Assembly: GCA_021846515.1 (NCBI GenBank)
Contig: JAJZWU010000001.1
Location: 1 to 64,000 of the forward strand
Direction of reading: 5' to 3'
Source: Actinomycetes bacterium
Lineage (GTDB): Bacteria > Actinomycetota > Acidimicrobiia > Acidimicrobiales > JAMCPL01
DNA length: 64,000 nt
Shown here one piece after another: positions 1-9,494 of the stretch (positions within the stretch are counted from its first letter, which is position 1; each line of letters begins with the position of its first letter). Both the position numbers and the translations under genes were made by a program. Under the pieces are notes generated by a model, which was not told where the DNA came from, did no database searches, and worked only from the letters and a program-made list of their open reading frames with translations.

Positions 1-2
1 AA

Positions 3-1070
3 CTGCGGCCAGCACCCAATACCTTTCGCACAAAGGGTATGGCAGAACAATGGCTTGCAGGAATTGAAGCCGATCTTATGCGAGGAAACTGGTCTGCACC
101 GCAGCGTTCAAAAGAGACTGTCGCTCTGTGGGCTGAACGCTGGATGGCATCCAAGCTGAACTTAAAACCTAAGACCAAGGAAGACTATGAAAACAAGCTA
201 CGTGTCTATGTCTTGCCCAAATGGGGTGATACTCCTATATCCCAGATAACCCGTGCCGACATACAGCAGTGGACACAAGAGATAGTGCAGACAGGTGTAA
301 GTAGCTCCACTGTACGTAGAGCGGTAGGCTGTCTCTCTCGTATACTAAAAGAAGCGGTGGTGGCTGGAACACTGCCATCCAATCCATGCCAACAAATATC
401 ATTACCGCGCGCATCAAAGGGGGAAGTAAAGCCTCTTACGATAGAACAGATAAAGACATTGGCTAACGAGATAGAGAATCCACCCCCAAAGCTGGCAGGT
501 AACGGGGCACAGACAACAGGTCGCCATCACTTCCCAGAATATGGCTTGCTTGTTCGTCTCGCTGCCTTGAGCGGGCTTAGGGCAGCCGAAATTGCAGGGT
601 TAAAGAAAAGACCCATTGATTTGGATAACGGCGTTGTACGTGTCACAGAGACATTATCAGAGGTAAGAGGACATCTATATACTGTGCCGCCAAAGACCTA
701 CCAAGCCAGAGCAGTACCATTGCCCAATTTTCTAGTTAAAGAACTACAAGAGCACCTATCGAAACTAGATGGAGACCAAGACAGCTACGTATTTAGGGCA
801 AGCCAGGGTGGAGCTTTACGCTGGCAGAACTTCTATCATAAGCACTTTAAGCCTGCCGTGTTGCGAGCCGGACTACCAGCAAATACCAGGTTCCATGACC
901 TTAGACATACGGCAGCAGCGCTCATGATTGCAGAGAACGCTCACCCACGAGCCATCATGGAACGCTTGGGACATTCCAGTATAAACGTCACACTCGGTAC
1001 ATACGGCCACCTCCTCCCGACCCTGGATGAAGAACTTACGCAAAAGCTGAATGCACGATGGATAGGTTAG
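3..1070 (+). CDS. Tyrosine recombinase / phage-type integrase (5' end cut by window edge)
   Basis: Frame is open to the window start (LRPAPNTFRTKGMAEQWLAGIEADLMRG, AP2-like start). Core-binding domain (KPKTKEDYENKLRVYVLPKWGDTPISQIT) and catalytic motifs: R in ALSGLRAAEIAGL, HDLRHTAAALM, LGHSSINVTLGTYGHL. Confidence 0.93.
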   Translation: MRPAPNTFRTKGMAEQWLAGIEADLMRGNWSAPQRSKETVALWAERWMASKLNLKPKTKEDYENKLRVYVLPKWGDTPISQITRADIQQWTQEIVQTGVSSSTVRRAVGCLSRILKEAVVAGTLPSNPCQQISLPRASKGEVKPLTIEQIKTLANEIENPPPKLAGNGAQTTGRHHFPEYGLLVRLAALSGLRAAEIAGLKKRPIDLDNGVVRVTETLSEVRGHLYTVPPKTYQARAVPLPNFLVKELQEHLSKLDGDQDSYVFRASQGGALRWQNFYHKHFKPAVLRAGLPANTRFHDLRHTAAALMIAENAHPRAIMERLGHSSINVTLGTYGHLLPTLDEELTQKLNARWIG

Positions 1071-1154
1071 TCAATTCTACACGTTCGCTACACGTTTTCA
1101 TTAAGTCATCTACTCAACAGTGCCATTTATACCACTTGACCTGCACTTATTTAG

Positions 1155-1227
1155 CAGGGCAGGAGGGACTCGAACCCGCAACCGCCGGTTTTGGAGACCG
1201 GTGCTCTACCAATTGAGCTACTGCCCT
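1155..1227 (-). tRNA. tRNA-Trp (anticodon CCA)
   Basis: Reverse complement AGGGCAGTAGCTCAATTGGTAGAGCACCGGTCTCCAAAACCGGCGGTTGCGGGTTCGAGTCCCTCCTGCCCTG folds as a cloverleaf with a 7-bp acceptor stem; anticodon loop CTCCAAA. Confidence 0.95.
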
Positions 1228-1333
1228 ATCATTTAAACTCATTACAGCTACATTACATGCGTACAGTGCCACAGGCACAGCAAGGTGTGCCCGCCACGGT
1301 ACATCATAAAATTACCGTACTGCCCATCTGGAG

Positions 1334-1498
1334 TTAGCGCGTTTCCTTGTGCAGGGTATGTGCCCTATCCCACGGACAGTACTTCTTTATCTCCATACGC
1401 TCACGATCATTCAGCTTATTCTTCGTAGTAATGTAATTACGCCTCTTGCAAGTTTCACATGCAAGCGTCACACGCACCCTCTTCTCTGCTTTAGCCAT
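1334..1498 (-). CDS. rpmG: 50S ribosomal protein L33
   Basis: Hand translation of the minus strand: [54 protein letters not shown] (54 aa, below ORF-track cutoff); lies between tRNA-Trp and tRNA-Met. Confidence 0.92.
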   Translation of the reverse strand: MAKAEKRVRVTLACETCKRRNYITTKNKLNDRERMEIKKYCPWDRAHTLHKETR

Positions 1499-1590
1499 TT
1501 ATATTATACCTCCATCTTAAAATTAATCCCTGCCAATTAGTCTTGCTACAACTAATTGTACCAGCCAATCTCCGCCTCACCTAGGCATAG

Positions 1591-1663
1591 TAGCGGCGGC
1601 GGGACTCGAACCCGCGACCACACGATTATGAGCCGTGTGCTCTGCCAACTGAGCTACGCCGCC
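1591..1663 (-). tRNA. tRNA-Met (anticodon CAT; elongator-type or Ile2 not distinguished)
   Basis: Reverse complement GGCGGCGTAGCTCAGTTGGCAGAGCACACGGCTCATAATCGTGTGGTCGCGGGTTCGAGTCCCGCCGCCGCTA; cloverleaf with G1-U72. Confidence 0.92.
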
Positions 1664-1726
1664 CTCGATGGAACAGGTATTATATATTACCACAACCGGT
1701 GCCAGCTGTTTCAACCGTACAAACGG

Positions 1727-1993
1727 CTAAGCCATGTTACTGCCAGGTTTTCTGGTTCCTGCCAATACGCCCAATGTACTGACAATGGTTGGAGTAGCGT
1801 AATCAGCTACAATTTTTACCCATAATACCCATCCAAAATGACCCGAAGCAAGTACAGTACTCTGGTTGATGCCGACCAGGATGGTACCAACCACAAAACC
1901 AATCAACAATATCCTGCGTCTATGCAATCTATGCAGACAGGTAATTTGAACTGCTTCTCGCGCGTTGCTCCAGGTAGTCAGTTCTCTGCGCAT
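1727..1993 (-). CDS. Small membrane protein, NrtS (nitrate/nitrite transporter)-like
   Basis: 88 aa with two hydrophobic segments; RRRILLIGFVVGTILVGINQSTVLASGHFGWVLWVKIVADYATPTIVSTLGVLAGTRK resembles the NrtS family pattern (VGT-INQ...KI...Y--P--VS--G). Confidence 0.65.
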   Translation of the reverse strand: MRRELTTWSNAREAVQITCLHRLHRRRILLIGFVVGTILVGINQSTVLASGHFGWVLWVKIVADYATPTIVSTLGVLAGTRKPGSNMA

Positions 1994-2363
1994 AGCAATA
2001 TCATCCTATTGGCCCATATGAAAAAATCCTGCCACCTCCGTCTTCTCCTCGCTTGCCAGAACGAAGCCAGTGCATCAGATGCCTACCGGCAACAATGCAG
2101 ACATTTCCTTGCTTGCCAAGAAGGAACACCTAGCGCCACCAACAGAACAACCGCTATACCCACAGCTGACATTATACCATAACAAAGTACTCAAAATATG
2201 CAGCTTGGCGCTAAACTTAAAAGTGATGCTACGGAATAACGTATCGCACAAAGAAATGCTACAGGAGGCAGTACACAGCCGATCAGCATCTCAGCAGCCA
2301 ATATCACACCAAGAAAACTCATATAAACGAAATACCTGCCGCTAACATGGATACGAAGGCAAG

Positions 2364-3374
2364 ATGATTATAGGTGCCCATGTAAGTGCAGGAGGAGGCA
2401 TAGGAAAGTCCATCCAGCGAGGAATAGATATAGGAGCTGAAACCATACAAATTTTTACCAACAATCCTCGTTCATGGAGCCAATCTGCCGAAAGCCCAAT
2501 AACCTCAGAAGAGCTCTCTGCCTACCTGAATGCCAGAGAGAAGTTCCCGGCTATAAAAATGGTATTTACCCACGTTACCTATCTGGTCAATATCGCCTCA
2601 AGCGATGATGCCATATATGAGAAGTCAAAGATCAATCTTGCAGCCAATCTGGCTGCCGCATACAGTATAGGAGCAACAGGCGCAGTGCTGCACCCAGGAA
2701 GCCATAGAGGGGCAGGTTTTGAGTCATGCAAAAAACGGATAGTAAACGGTATCGCTTGGGCATTTGATCAAGTAAGCAATAATCCTGCAATTTCAAAAAG
2801 CCATGCTTCCAGAAAGCCAACTGACACGAAAAAGGAGATAGCTGGGAATGCAACCAAGCATAACAAGACTCCCCTACTGTTACTGGAAAATACCGCAGGG
2901 GCAGGTGGAACTGTGGGGAGGTCGTTTGCTGAATTGGCAGAGTTGATCAAACTGCTAGACTCCATCGGCCTGGCAGGTCAGATAGGCATCTGCCTGGATA
3001 CACAGCATCTATGGGCATCCGGCATATCGTATACAACGATAGAAACTGCTGATCAGATGATAAATGATTTTGACAGACTCATTGGCCTAAGTCGCTTAAA
3101 GTGCTTTCATTTAAATGACTCGAAGGTGCCCTTCGGGTCGATGCGTGATCGCCATGAAAACATCGGCAAAGGAACTATAGGCATAGATGGATTGGCTTGC
3201 CTGATTAGCCACCCCAGCCTGGAACAGATACCCGCAATACTGGAAGTTCCTGGAAATGGACACGGCCCGGATAATCATCAGGTTTCTCTGGCAAAAGATA
3301 CTATGGAAATCGGTATAAATGCTCGTAATAGTGCCAACAACAATGACACTTGCCCCAATGAACATACTCAGTAA
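2364..3374 (+). CDS. nfo: Deoxyribonuclease IV (AP endonuclease)
   Basis: GAHVSAGGG, THVTYLVN, LHPGSH, LLLENTAGAGG, CLDTQHLWASG, HLNDSK...DRHENIGKG, ILEVPG metal-ligand motifs. Confidence 0.95.
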   Translation: MIIGAHVSAGGGIGKSIQRGIDIGAETIQIFTNNPRSWSQSAESPITSEELSAYLNAREKFPAIKMVFTHVTYLVNIASSDDAIYEKSKINLAANLAAAYSIGATGAVLHPGSHRGAGFESCKKRIVNGIAWAFDQVSNNPAISKSHASRKPTDTKKEIAGNATKHNKTPLLLLENTAGAGGTVGRSFAELAELIKLLDSIGLAGQIGICLDTQHLWASGISYTTIETADQMINDFDRLIGLSRLKCFHLNDSKVPFGSMRDRHENIGKGTIGIDGLACLISHPSLEQIPAILEVPGNGHGPDNHQVSLAKDTMEIGINARNSANNNDTCPNEHTQ

Positions 3375-3518
3375 AACTCATGAAACCTCCAAGTGGGCTG
3401 CTCGATTTGCCGCAGCAGGTAGTACTGGATATAGCATAAAAAATATAGGTGCCTTTATGTCTTACGTACTGAATGCACTGAAACGACCAAGATGCCAACA
3501 AGCAACCCAGGAGGTAAC

Positions 3519-4934
3519 ATGGAAAACTCAGACAACTCGACCGACACTATAAAAACTCGCACGGAATCAGACTCTATGGGCACCATTGAAGTGCCTGCCG
3601 ATCGTTATTACGGTGCTCAGACGCAACGCTCTCTTATACATTTCTCGATAGGCGACGACAAGATGCCCCCATCGGTAATAAGAGCCATAGGTATCCTAAA
3701 GGAGGCGGCAGCATTAACCAATGAAGATTTGGGTAAACTCGACTCCGATCTTGCAAAACTGATCGTACAGGCAGCTAAAGAAGTACGAGACGGCATCTTG
3801 GACGATCACTTCCCCCTGCGCATATGGCAAACAGGAAGTGGAACTCAGACAAACATGAACGCCAATGAGGTGATCTCCAATCGAGCGATAGAACTGGCTG
3901 GGGGGACTATGGGGTCAAAGACACCCATCCATCCTAATGATCATGTAAACATGTCTCAGTCCTCCAATGATACATTTCCGACAGCAATGCACATTGCAAC
4001 CGCTGAAGAAATTGTGCATAAGCTACTCCCCAGTGTGACACTTCTAAAGGACGCTTTGGCCGAGAAATCAAAAGAATTCGCGAGCGTCATAAAGATAGGT
4101 AGAACTCACCTGATGGATGCCGTACCGCTCACACTTGGCCAGGAGATGTCTGGCTATGTAGCTCAGCTTGAGGCAGACATTACAAGGATAGAATCCTCAT
4201 TGGGCGGACTGTATGAGCTTGCCATCGGTGGAACCGCCGTAGGAACAGGGCTGAATACACATCCTGAATTCGGTGAAAGAGTCGCTACAAAGATAGCTGC
4301 TATCACAGGACTCCCATTCGTGAGCGCACCAAACAAGTTTTCTGCACTTGCAGCTCACGATGCCCTTGTACATGCCAGCGCGAGCCTGCGAACGCTTGCG
4401 GTATCTCTTATGAAAATTGCAGACGATATAAGATGGCTTGCATCGGGGCCAAGGTGCGGCCTTGGTGAAATAAAACTTCCACCAAACGAACCAGGCTCAT
4501 CCATCATGCCCGGAAAGGTCAACCCCACACAATGCGAAGCCATGATTATGGTCTGTATACAAGTCATGGGAAACGACAATGCGGTGGCAATCGCCGGAAG
4601 TAGGGGGAACCTAGAACTCAATGTATGTAAGCCGGTCATCATTCACAACGTCATACACTCTATAGAGATTATCTCCGGAGTATGTGATACGTTTCGCAGG
4701 TTTGCAGTAGAGGGGCTCGAGCCAAACCTTGCCAGGATTGGCGATCACCTAAACAACTCCCTAATGCTGGTAACCGCCCTGAACCCCTATATTGGGTATG
4801 ACAAGGCAGCCGAAGTCGCCAAGAAGGCAGACAAGGAAGGAATCACCCTCAAGGAATCATGCACCGCTTTAGGATATATGACTGCCGATGAGTTCGACAA
4901 GGCAGTACGCCCCGAGGATATGATACATCCTTAG
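3519..4934 (+). CDS. fumC: Class II fumarate hydratase
   Basis: Start at MENSDN preceded by [38 protein letters not shown] signature. Confidence 0.96.
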   Translation: MENSDNSTDTIKTRTESDSMGTIEVPADRYYGAQTQRSLIHFSIGDDKMPPSVIRAIGILKEAAALTNEDLGKLDSDLAKLIVQAAKEVRDGILDDHFPLRIWQTGSGTQTNMNANEVISNRAIELAGGTMGSKTPIHPNDHVNMSQSSNDTFPTAMHIATAEEIVHKLLPSVTLLKDALAEKSKEFASVIKIGRTHLMDAVPLTLGQEMSGYVAQLEADITRIESSLGGLYELAIGGTAVGTGLNTHPEFGERVATKIAAITGLPFVSAPNKFSALAAHDALVHASASLRTLAVSLMKIADDIRWLASGPRCGLGEIKLPPNEPGSSIMPGKVNPTQCEAMIMVCIQVMGNDNAVAIAGSRGNLELNVCKPVIIHNVIHSIEIISGVCDTFRRFAVEGLEPNLARIGDHLNNSLMLVTALNPYIGYDKAAEVAKKADKEGITLKESCTALGYMTADEFDKAVRPEDMIHP

Positions 4935-5070
4935 CAAGACTTTCTCCGACCACTGCCGTTGATGCTTGGTAAATGTCATTTGCAGACGGCATCATCATAA
5001 TAAGTATTACACCGGTGTAGTATCATTAAAGTATGGTTAGCATCACCTTGCCCGTTCAAGTAGCATACGA

Positions 5071-8000
5071 CTACTTCCGGGATTGTCCACTGGTTTTGCA
5101 TTTCGACGAAGGTGGTACAGGGGTGCCTGTAGTCTCAAGGTTGTTCGTATTCCATAGATCATGATGAGCCATAGGCCACGGTCCATTGCTCGCGCAATTG
5201 CTGGTGGTACTCTTCCATACAAACAGATACCCTTCCCTGGTACCTGCCGCAAGCACCTTGTATCCCAATCCACCGAAGGACCCGAAAGTTGGGCTGTTCA
5301 CTACCCATCCACCTGTGAATTTAGGATATCCGGGGGCTGCCTGCCCCTTCCCGTTTACGGCTCTAATATCATAGAGACTGGATCCTTCCACAATATACGG
5401 ACCACCTCGGCCAGCATCCAAGTTGGCCACTATAGGCTGGTCAAAAAACTCCATATCATTTACCGTAGCAGGAAAGCCCTTCAGCATCTGACCCGTAGTA
5501 ACATTCCAGGCATCAAGCTGAGATACATGTGGAGTCTGGTTGGCCGGCAATGCCTCATCAAGACCTCTGCCCAAGCTCAGTGCTGGTGCTATCATATCCA
5601 ATCCTCCTGACTTCCCACTCAGCGGGGCAAAGGATGGAGCCCCAAGGGCAGGCAGACTCAAGGAGAGCAGAGCTTGGATACTGGCACCTTGAGCGGCAGG
5701 GCTACCTGGTACGGCAAAACCCATAACGTTTGGCAAACCGGATGTAGTGCCGATAGCAAACGACCCATTGGGATCAAGCAGATACGCAGGTCCGGTCGTA
5801 GCTATAACACCTACATCCAATGGGGCACTCTGTGACGATGCCGAGGTATTTGCTGTATCCGCCCCCCCGGTAGAGGTGGTAGCACCGGCGGCGCCAGAAG
5901 TAACAGTCTTGCCGGATGCAATGGGCGACTCTGTGGATTGAGCTGGTAGGGCTGCCAAAGCGGGGCTGCTGGTAACTCCATCTCCCACGTCGGGGAGCAC
6001 ACCCGGTGTCAAGTCGGCAATAGAAACCGGCCAACCAGGTAAAAATGCTCCCGGATTTGGATAACCCGGAGGACCTGGAGCACCGGCAGCAACTGGATGG
6101 AGCGAACCGTCAGGATAGACAGCATAGACCATAGAGTTGCCACCATCGGAACTTAATCCTGCCAATTTCAGTATAGCCGCCAACGATCCCAGGTTAGCGT
6201 TGGGCGTCCCTCTATATTGTTCGTTTGAACCAAGAATTAAATCGGGTGGCCCGGATCCACCATCCAGATTGCCTACAGCCGGTGTATCCATAAGCTTGGT
6301 TCCCTGCATAACGTTGGAGGAAGCAGTAAACGTTACCTGGTTATTAACAGGGTTTACACTTGCCACCTTGGATGGATTGACCACGAGTACTGGAAATCCC
6401 GGGGCCAGGGAACCATTGGGCTGCCAAGCGTAAAGGTGCCTATCCATTCCTGATGCGACAATGTCCAGCTGACCATTCCCCTGTAGATCCGCCAGAGCAG
6501 CTGCAGAAAAAATACCTCTTTGCACTCTATTGTCCGGATTGGCCACCCCGACAGCCGAAAATGCGGGATTGGTCTTCACCGGAAAGTTTGGGAGCAACTT
6601 CCCCTGGGCATCCCAGGCGTATACGTCACCATTCCAGGTGGTAGCAACCACATCCAGACAACTCCCATTGGGATGATCCCCTTGGAGGCAGGGAGCAGCC
6701 GCATTTGCCAGATCCCCTACCGCCAATCCTCCACCAATATCCAACAACTCGCCATGAGGGGGAGACACTGCCCCTGATGTGTAAGCAGCCTCCTGTAGAT
6801 GTACCCCGCTATCAAGTCCCGTAGATACCGGCCACCCAGGCAATTCCCTGCCATCGGGTAATAGTGCATGGATATTGCCGTCTGCAGTAGCTACCAATAA
6901 TACATTTTCACCGTTAGGTCCAATCGGCGCCAAAGTCGGTGATGTGTCGATAGAGCTCTTGTAGTGCACAGGCTTGCCGAAAACAAGGCTGGCTGTAGAA
7001 TGGATATACTCTGCTCTCCGCGCCATGCCGACCAGTGGTATCCGTGCATGATCTTCTACTATCACCCTTATGGTAAAGGTAAACTTGTTTGGATTGGCAG
7101 AGCCGTTACTGTTTGCCGGACCGCCCTTGAAACCAGAGCGTTGCAATGAAGTAGGAAACAGCTTAGCTACCTTGCTCAACGATATCCTTGCAAGCAGACC
7201 ACTTTTGACGCCCTTCCCCGTACCACCTGTAACTGAATACCATGCAGAAGGTTCCGGCTGCGCCCCCAGACCGACCTGTATCTGATAGCTCCATGAACAT
7301 GGTGACGATGACAACGACTCCCCCGGACATGATCTCGGTGTCCCAATGATCCCATGTAGCGCGATATTACCTGTAGTACCGTAAAGGCCGAACCATGACG
7401 TACCGGTAATTTCAGCTTGCGGCGGAATCCATCCCCGGCTCACCCATTTTACAGCCTGAGCTGCATTGATACGCCCATAGCCAGTGTAAATATTAAAGCC
7501 AGGCTGAGTGTGGTATCTGGTAGTGGTTATAGGAAGTGACGAAGTTACCTTATAGTTATTGGCCCGACCGTACGGAGGGGCTGCAGTTTGAAAATTGATA
7601 CTGCTGGCAGTCATCGTCACAATCTGTTTAACTTCATTGGCAGACAGAGCCACAGAGTTGCCGGTTACGGTCTTCAACCCCGGATAGGGAGCAAGCTTGT
7701 GCTGTACCATGGCTGCGTTGGCTTCGGACTCTATGAGGCCGGTGATTCCTGAGGCCTTGCCAGTAGCTTCAGATGAGCATGATTGGCTCTCTACCGATAC
7801 AGCAATGTTTGCGCCATAGTTGGTACATCCATTTAGATACAGATAGCTGTTTGGAGACAGCTGAGTTATAGAGCCACCCGTTCCGGACTTGGTGACACTA
7901 TTCACTACAATTACGTGAGATAGGGTAGAAGGTTCATTCTGATGCTGGGACTCTTCATCCGCAGCTGAACCTATTACGGGTACACCATGAGCCTGGGCAT

Positions 8001-9276
8001 AATCTATTGCCTGATGAGCTGTATTGGTAACATCTATCGCTCCCAGTGCCTCTTGAATAATGTTTGCCCCTGAATCGACCGCGAACAGGACACCTTCGGC
8101 AAAAGTATTACCTGAAACGATAAACGAGTCACCTACTCGAACCGGCAGTATCATGCAATTCGGGCATGCTCCTACTTCGTGAGAGATGGTATTGGCCGCA
8201 GCACCTGAATCTGATGCCTCGCCGGTGCCATGATCATAGTGAACTACATCATAAGGGTTGTTGTTATTGTTTAAGAAGTTCCAGCCGGATATGGCCTCGG
8301 TAAACCCGGCCGGGCCAGTATGCCCATAATAATAAGGGTTGGGGGTTCCATTGGGCAAGGTAGGCGTGCCAAACGTCCTTATAAGATCCATCGGTGATAT
8401 ACCCGTATATCCATACTGATCGTAAGTATGATTGGAGCAAAACCAGCCACCATAGTCCTTGGCTACTGCAGCTACTCTGGGGTCGTTGGCATACTGAAAA
8501 ACATTTATAATCCCCGAATTGTTGAGATCGTAAGGATCCGTACCGGCAAACTTAGCTCCCGAAGCCTCCAACTGGCTCTTTGTCTTGCCAGCCGGGTTTT
8601 CAGGAGGAGGTAACGCTGCGGGATTGATATAGAGTTTGCCCACTATGCCGGGATCACACCATTCAATACCCGAGTCAGTTATACCTATCAGGGTGGTCGG
8701 CGACCCGGTAGTCGTCTGCCACGCGGTATCCACGCTGTTGCCCTTTACCCCACACAGTTCCTGTGGATTGCGGTCTATATGCTTATCGGTACTTCTGGCA
8801 CTTGATAGCATCCAACTTCCCCCGCTGTTATCCCAATTTGATGGCCTCAACGGTGGCGATTGTACAGGCGTATGATCAAATTGCACCTCCCTGCCAGGGT
8901 TGGAAGTACCGGCTGGCAATGGTGGCCATGGAACCGTACCGGTCTGGCTGGCAGGCTGTCCGGGCGATGGGGAGTCGGCCGTCTGGGCTGCCGTCGGTGG
9001 CGGGCAAGATGCGGGACGGTGAGAAGTATAGTTTGCTGTTACGGCTCGCGGAAGGGTAGCCCTGGCAAATCCTGATGGGGATGCAGGTGAAGTCGAACAT
9101 GCAGCCAGAACTGTGCCAAGTAGCGCCGGAACAAGAAGGAGGCTTAACCTACCCAAGATGCTCCTGCCCAAGCGATTGCTTATTCCGTAGGTACGAGGAA
9201 CACCGTGTCCGGTATCTACACCTCTGTCAAGTCGCATTGCATTACCATTGGACATACTGAAGGCATTACCACCCAT
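5071..9276 (-). CDS. Exported (lipoprotein-type) S8/subtilisin-like protease with C-terminal beta-propeller (FG-GAP/PQQ-like) repeats
   Basis: Lipobox LLGTVLAAC; Asp motif LIGITDSGIEW, His motif DHGTGEASDSGAAANT, candidate Ser motif CSSEATGKASG; repeated DGxxxAxxPDGxxxPGxPV blades (NIHALLPDGRELPGWPV, DVYAWDAQGKLLPNFPV, HLYAWQPNGSLAPGFPV). Confidence 0.82.
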   Translation of the reverse strand: MGGNAFSMSNGNAMRLDRGVDTGHGVPRTYGISNRLGRSILGRLSLLLVPALLGTVLAACSTSPASPSGFARATLPRAVTANYTSHRPASCPPPTAAQTADSPSPGQPASQTGTVPWPPLPAGTSNPGREVQFDHTPVQSPPLRPSNWDNSGGSWMLSSARSTDKHIDRNPQELCGVKGNSVDTAWQTTTGSPTTLIGITDSGIEWCDPGIVGKLYINPAALPPPENPAGKTKSQLEASGAKFAGTDPYDLNNSGIINVFQYANDPRVAAVAKDYGGWFCSNHTYDQYGYTGISPMDLIRTFGTPTLPNGTPNPYYYGHTGPAGFTEAISGWNFLNNNNNPYDVVHYDHGTGEASDSGAAANTISHEVGACPNCMILPVRVGDSFIVSGNTFAEGVLFAVDSGANIIQEALGAIDVTNTAHQAIDYAQAHGVPVIGSAADEESQHQNEPSTLSHVIVVNSVTKSGTGGSITQLSPNSYLYLNGCTNYGANIAVSVESQSCSSEATGKASGITGLIESEANAAMVQHKLAPYPGLKTVTGNSVALSANEVKQIVTMTASSINFQTAAPPYGRANNYKVTSSLPITTTRYHTQPGFNIYTGYGRINAAQAVKWVSRGWIPPQAEITGTSWFGLYGTTGNIALHGIIGTPRSCPGESLSSSPCSWSYQIQVGLGAQPEPSAWYSVTGGTGKGVKSGLLARISLSKVAKLFPTSLQRSGFKGGPANSNGSANPNKFTFTIRVIVEDHARIPLVGMARRAEYIHSTASLVFGKPVHYKSSIDTSPTLAPIGPNGENVLLVATADGNIHALLPDGRELPGWPVSTGLDSGVHLQEAAYTSGAVSPPHGELLDIGGGLAVGDLANAAAPCLQGDHPNGSCLDVVATTWNGDVYAWDAQGKLLPNFPVKTNPAFSAVGVANPDNRVQRGIFSAAALADLQGNGQLDIVASGMDRHLYAWQPNGSLAPGFPVLVVNPSKVASVNPVNNQVTFTASSNVMQGTKLMDTPAVGNLDGGSGPPDLILGSNEQYRGTPNANLGSLAAILKLAGLSSDGGNSMVYAVYPDGSLHPVAAGAPGPPGYPNPGAFLPGWPVSIADLTPGVLPDVGDGVTSSPALAALPAQSTESPIASGKTVTSGAAGATTSTGGADTANTSASSQSAPLDVGVIATTGPAYLLDPNGSFAIGTTSGLPNVMGFAVPGSPAAQGASIQALLSLSLPALGAPSFAPLSGKSGGLDMIAPALSLGRGLDEALPANQTPHVSQLDAWNVTTGQMLKGFPATVNDMEFFDQPIVANLDAGRGGPYIVEGSSLYDIRAVNGKGQAAPGYPKFTGGWVVNSPTFGSFGGLGYKVLAAGTREGYLFVWKSTTSNCASNGPWPMAHHDLWNTNNLETTGTPVPPSSKCKTSGQSRK

Positions 9277-9494
9277 TGAAATTACCCCTTTCCAAAGTAA
9301 GCTACCTATTCCAAGTTCTACGAAAAGATTAGCACTTTTGCGTTGTTAAATATATTTAAGTACAAATTATCCCTACAATCAAGGTACGACACGCCAATAA
9401 TCACCCCGCACTCTATCTGCCCTGACCTGAAGACGGGCCAGGCATGGCAAAGGGGGTAATCGCACCAACTATCGCCTTTCCACCGTATTTCCAA

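Noticed and set aside
1838-2345. Plus-strand ORFs 1838..2182 and 2070..2345
   Set aside because: Antisense to nrtS-like gene or compositionally random; no recognisable domains.
5008-5019. Perfect 12-bp palindrome TACACCGGTGTA between convergent fumC and the protease gene
   Set aside because: Too short and lacks a U-tract for a confident terminator; could be an operator but no supporting copies seen.
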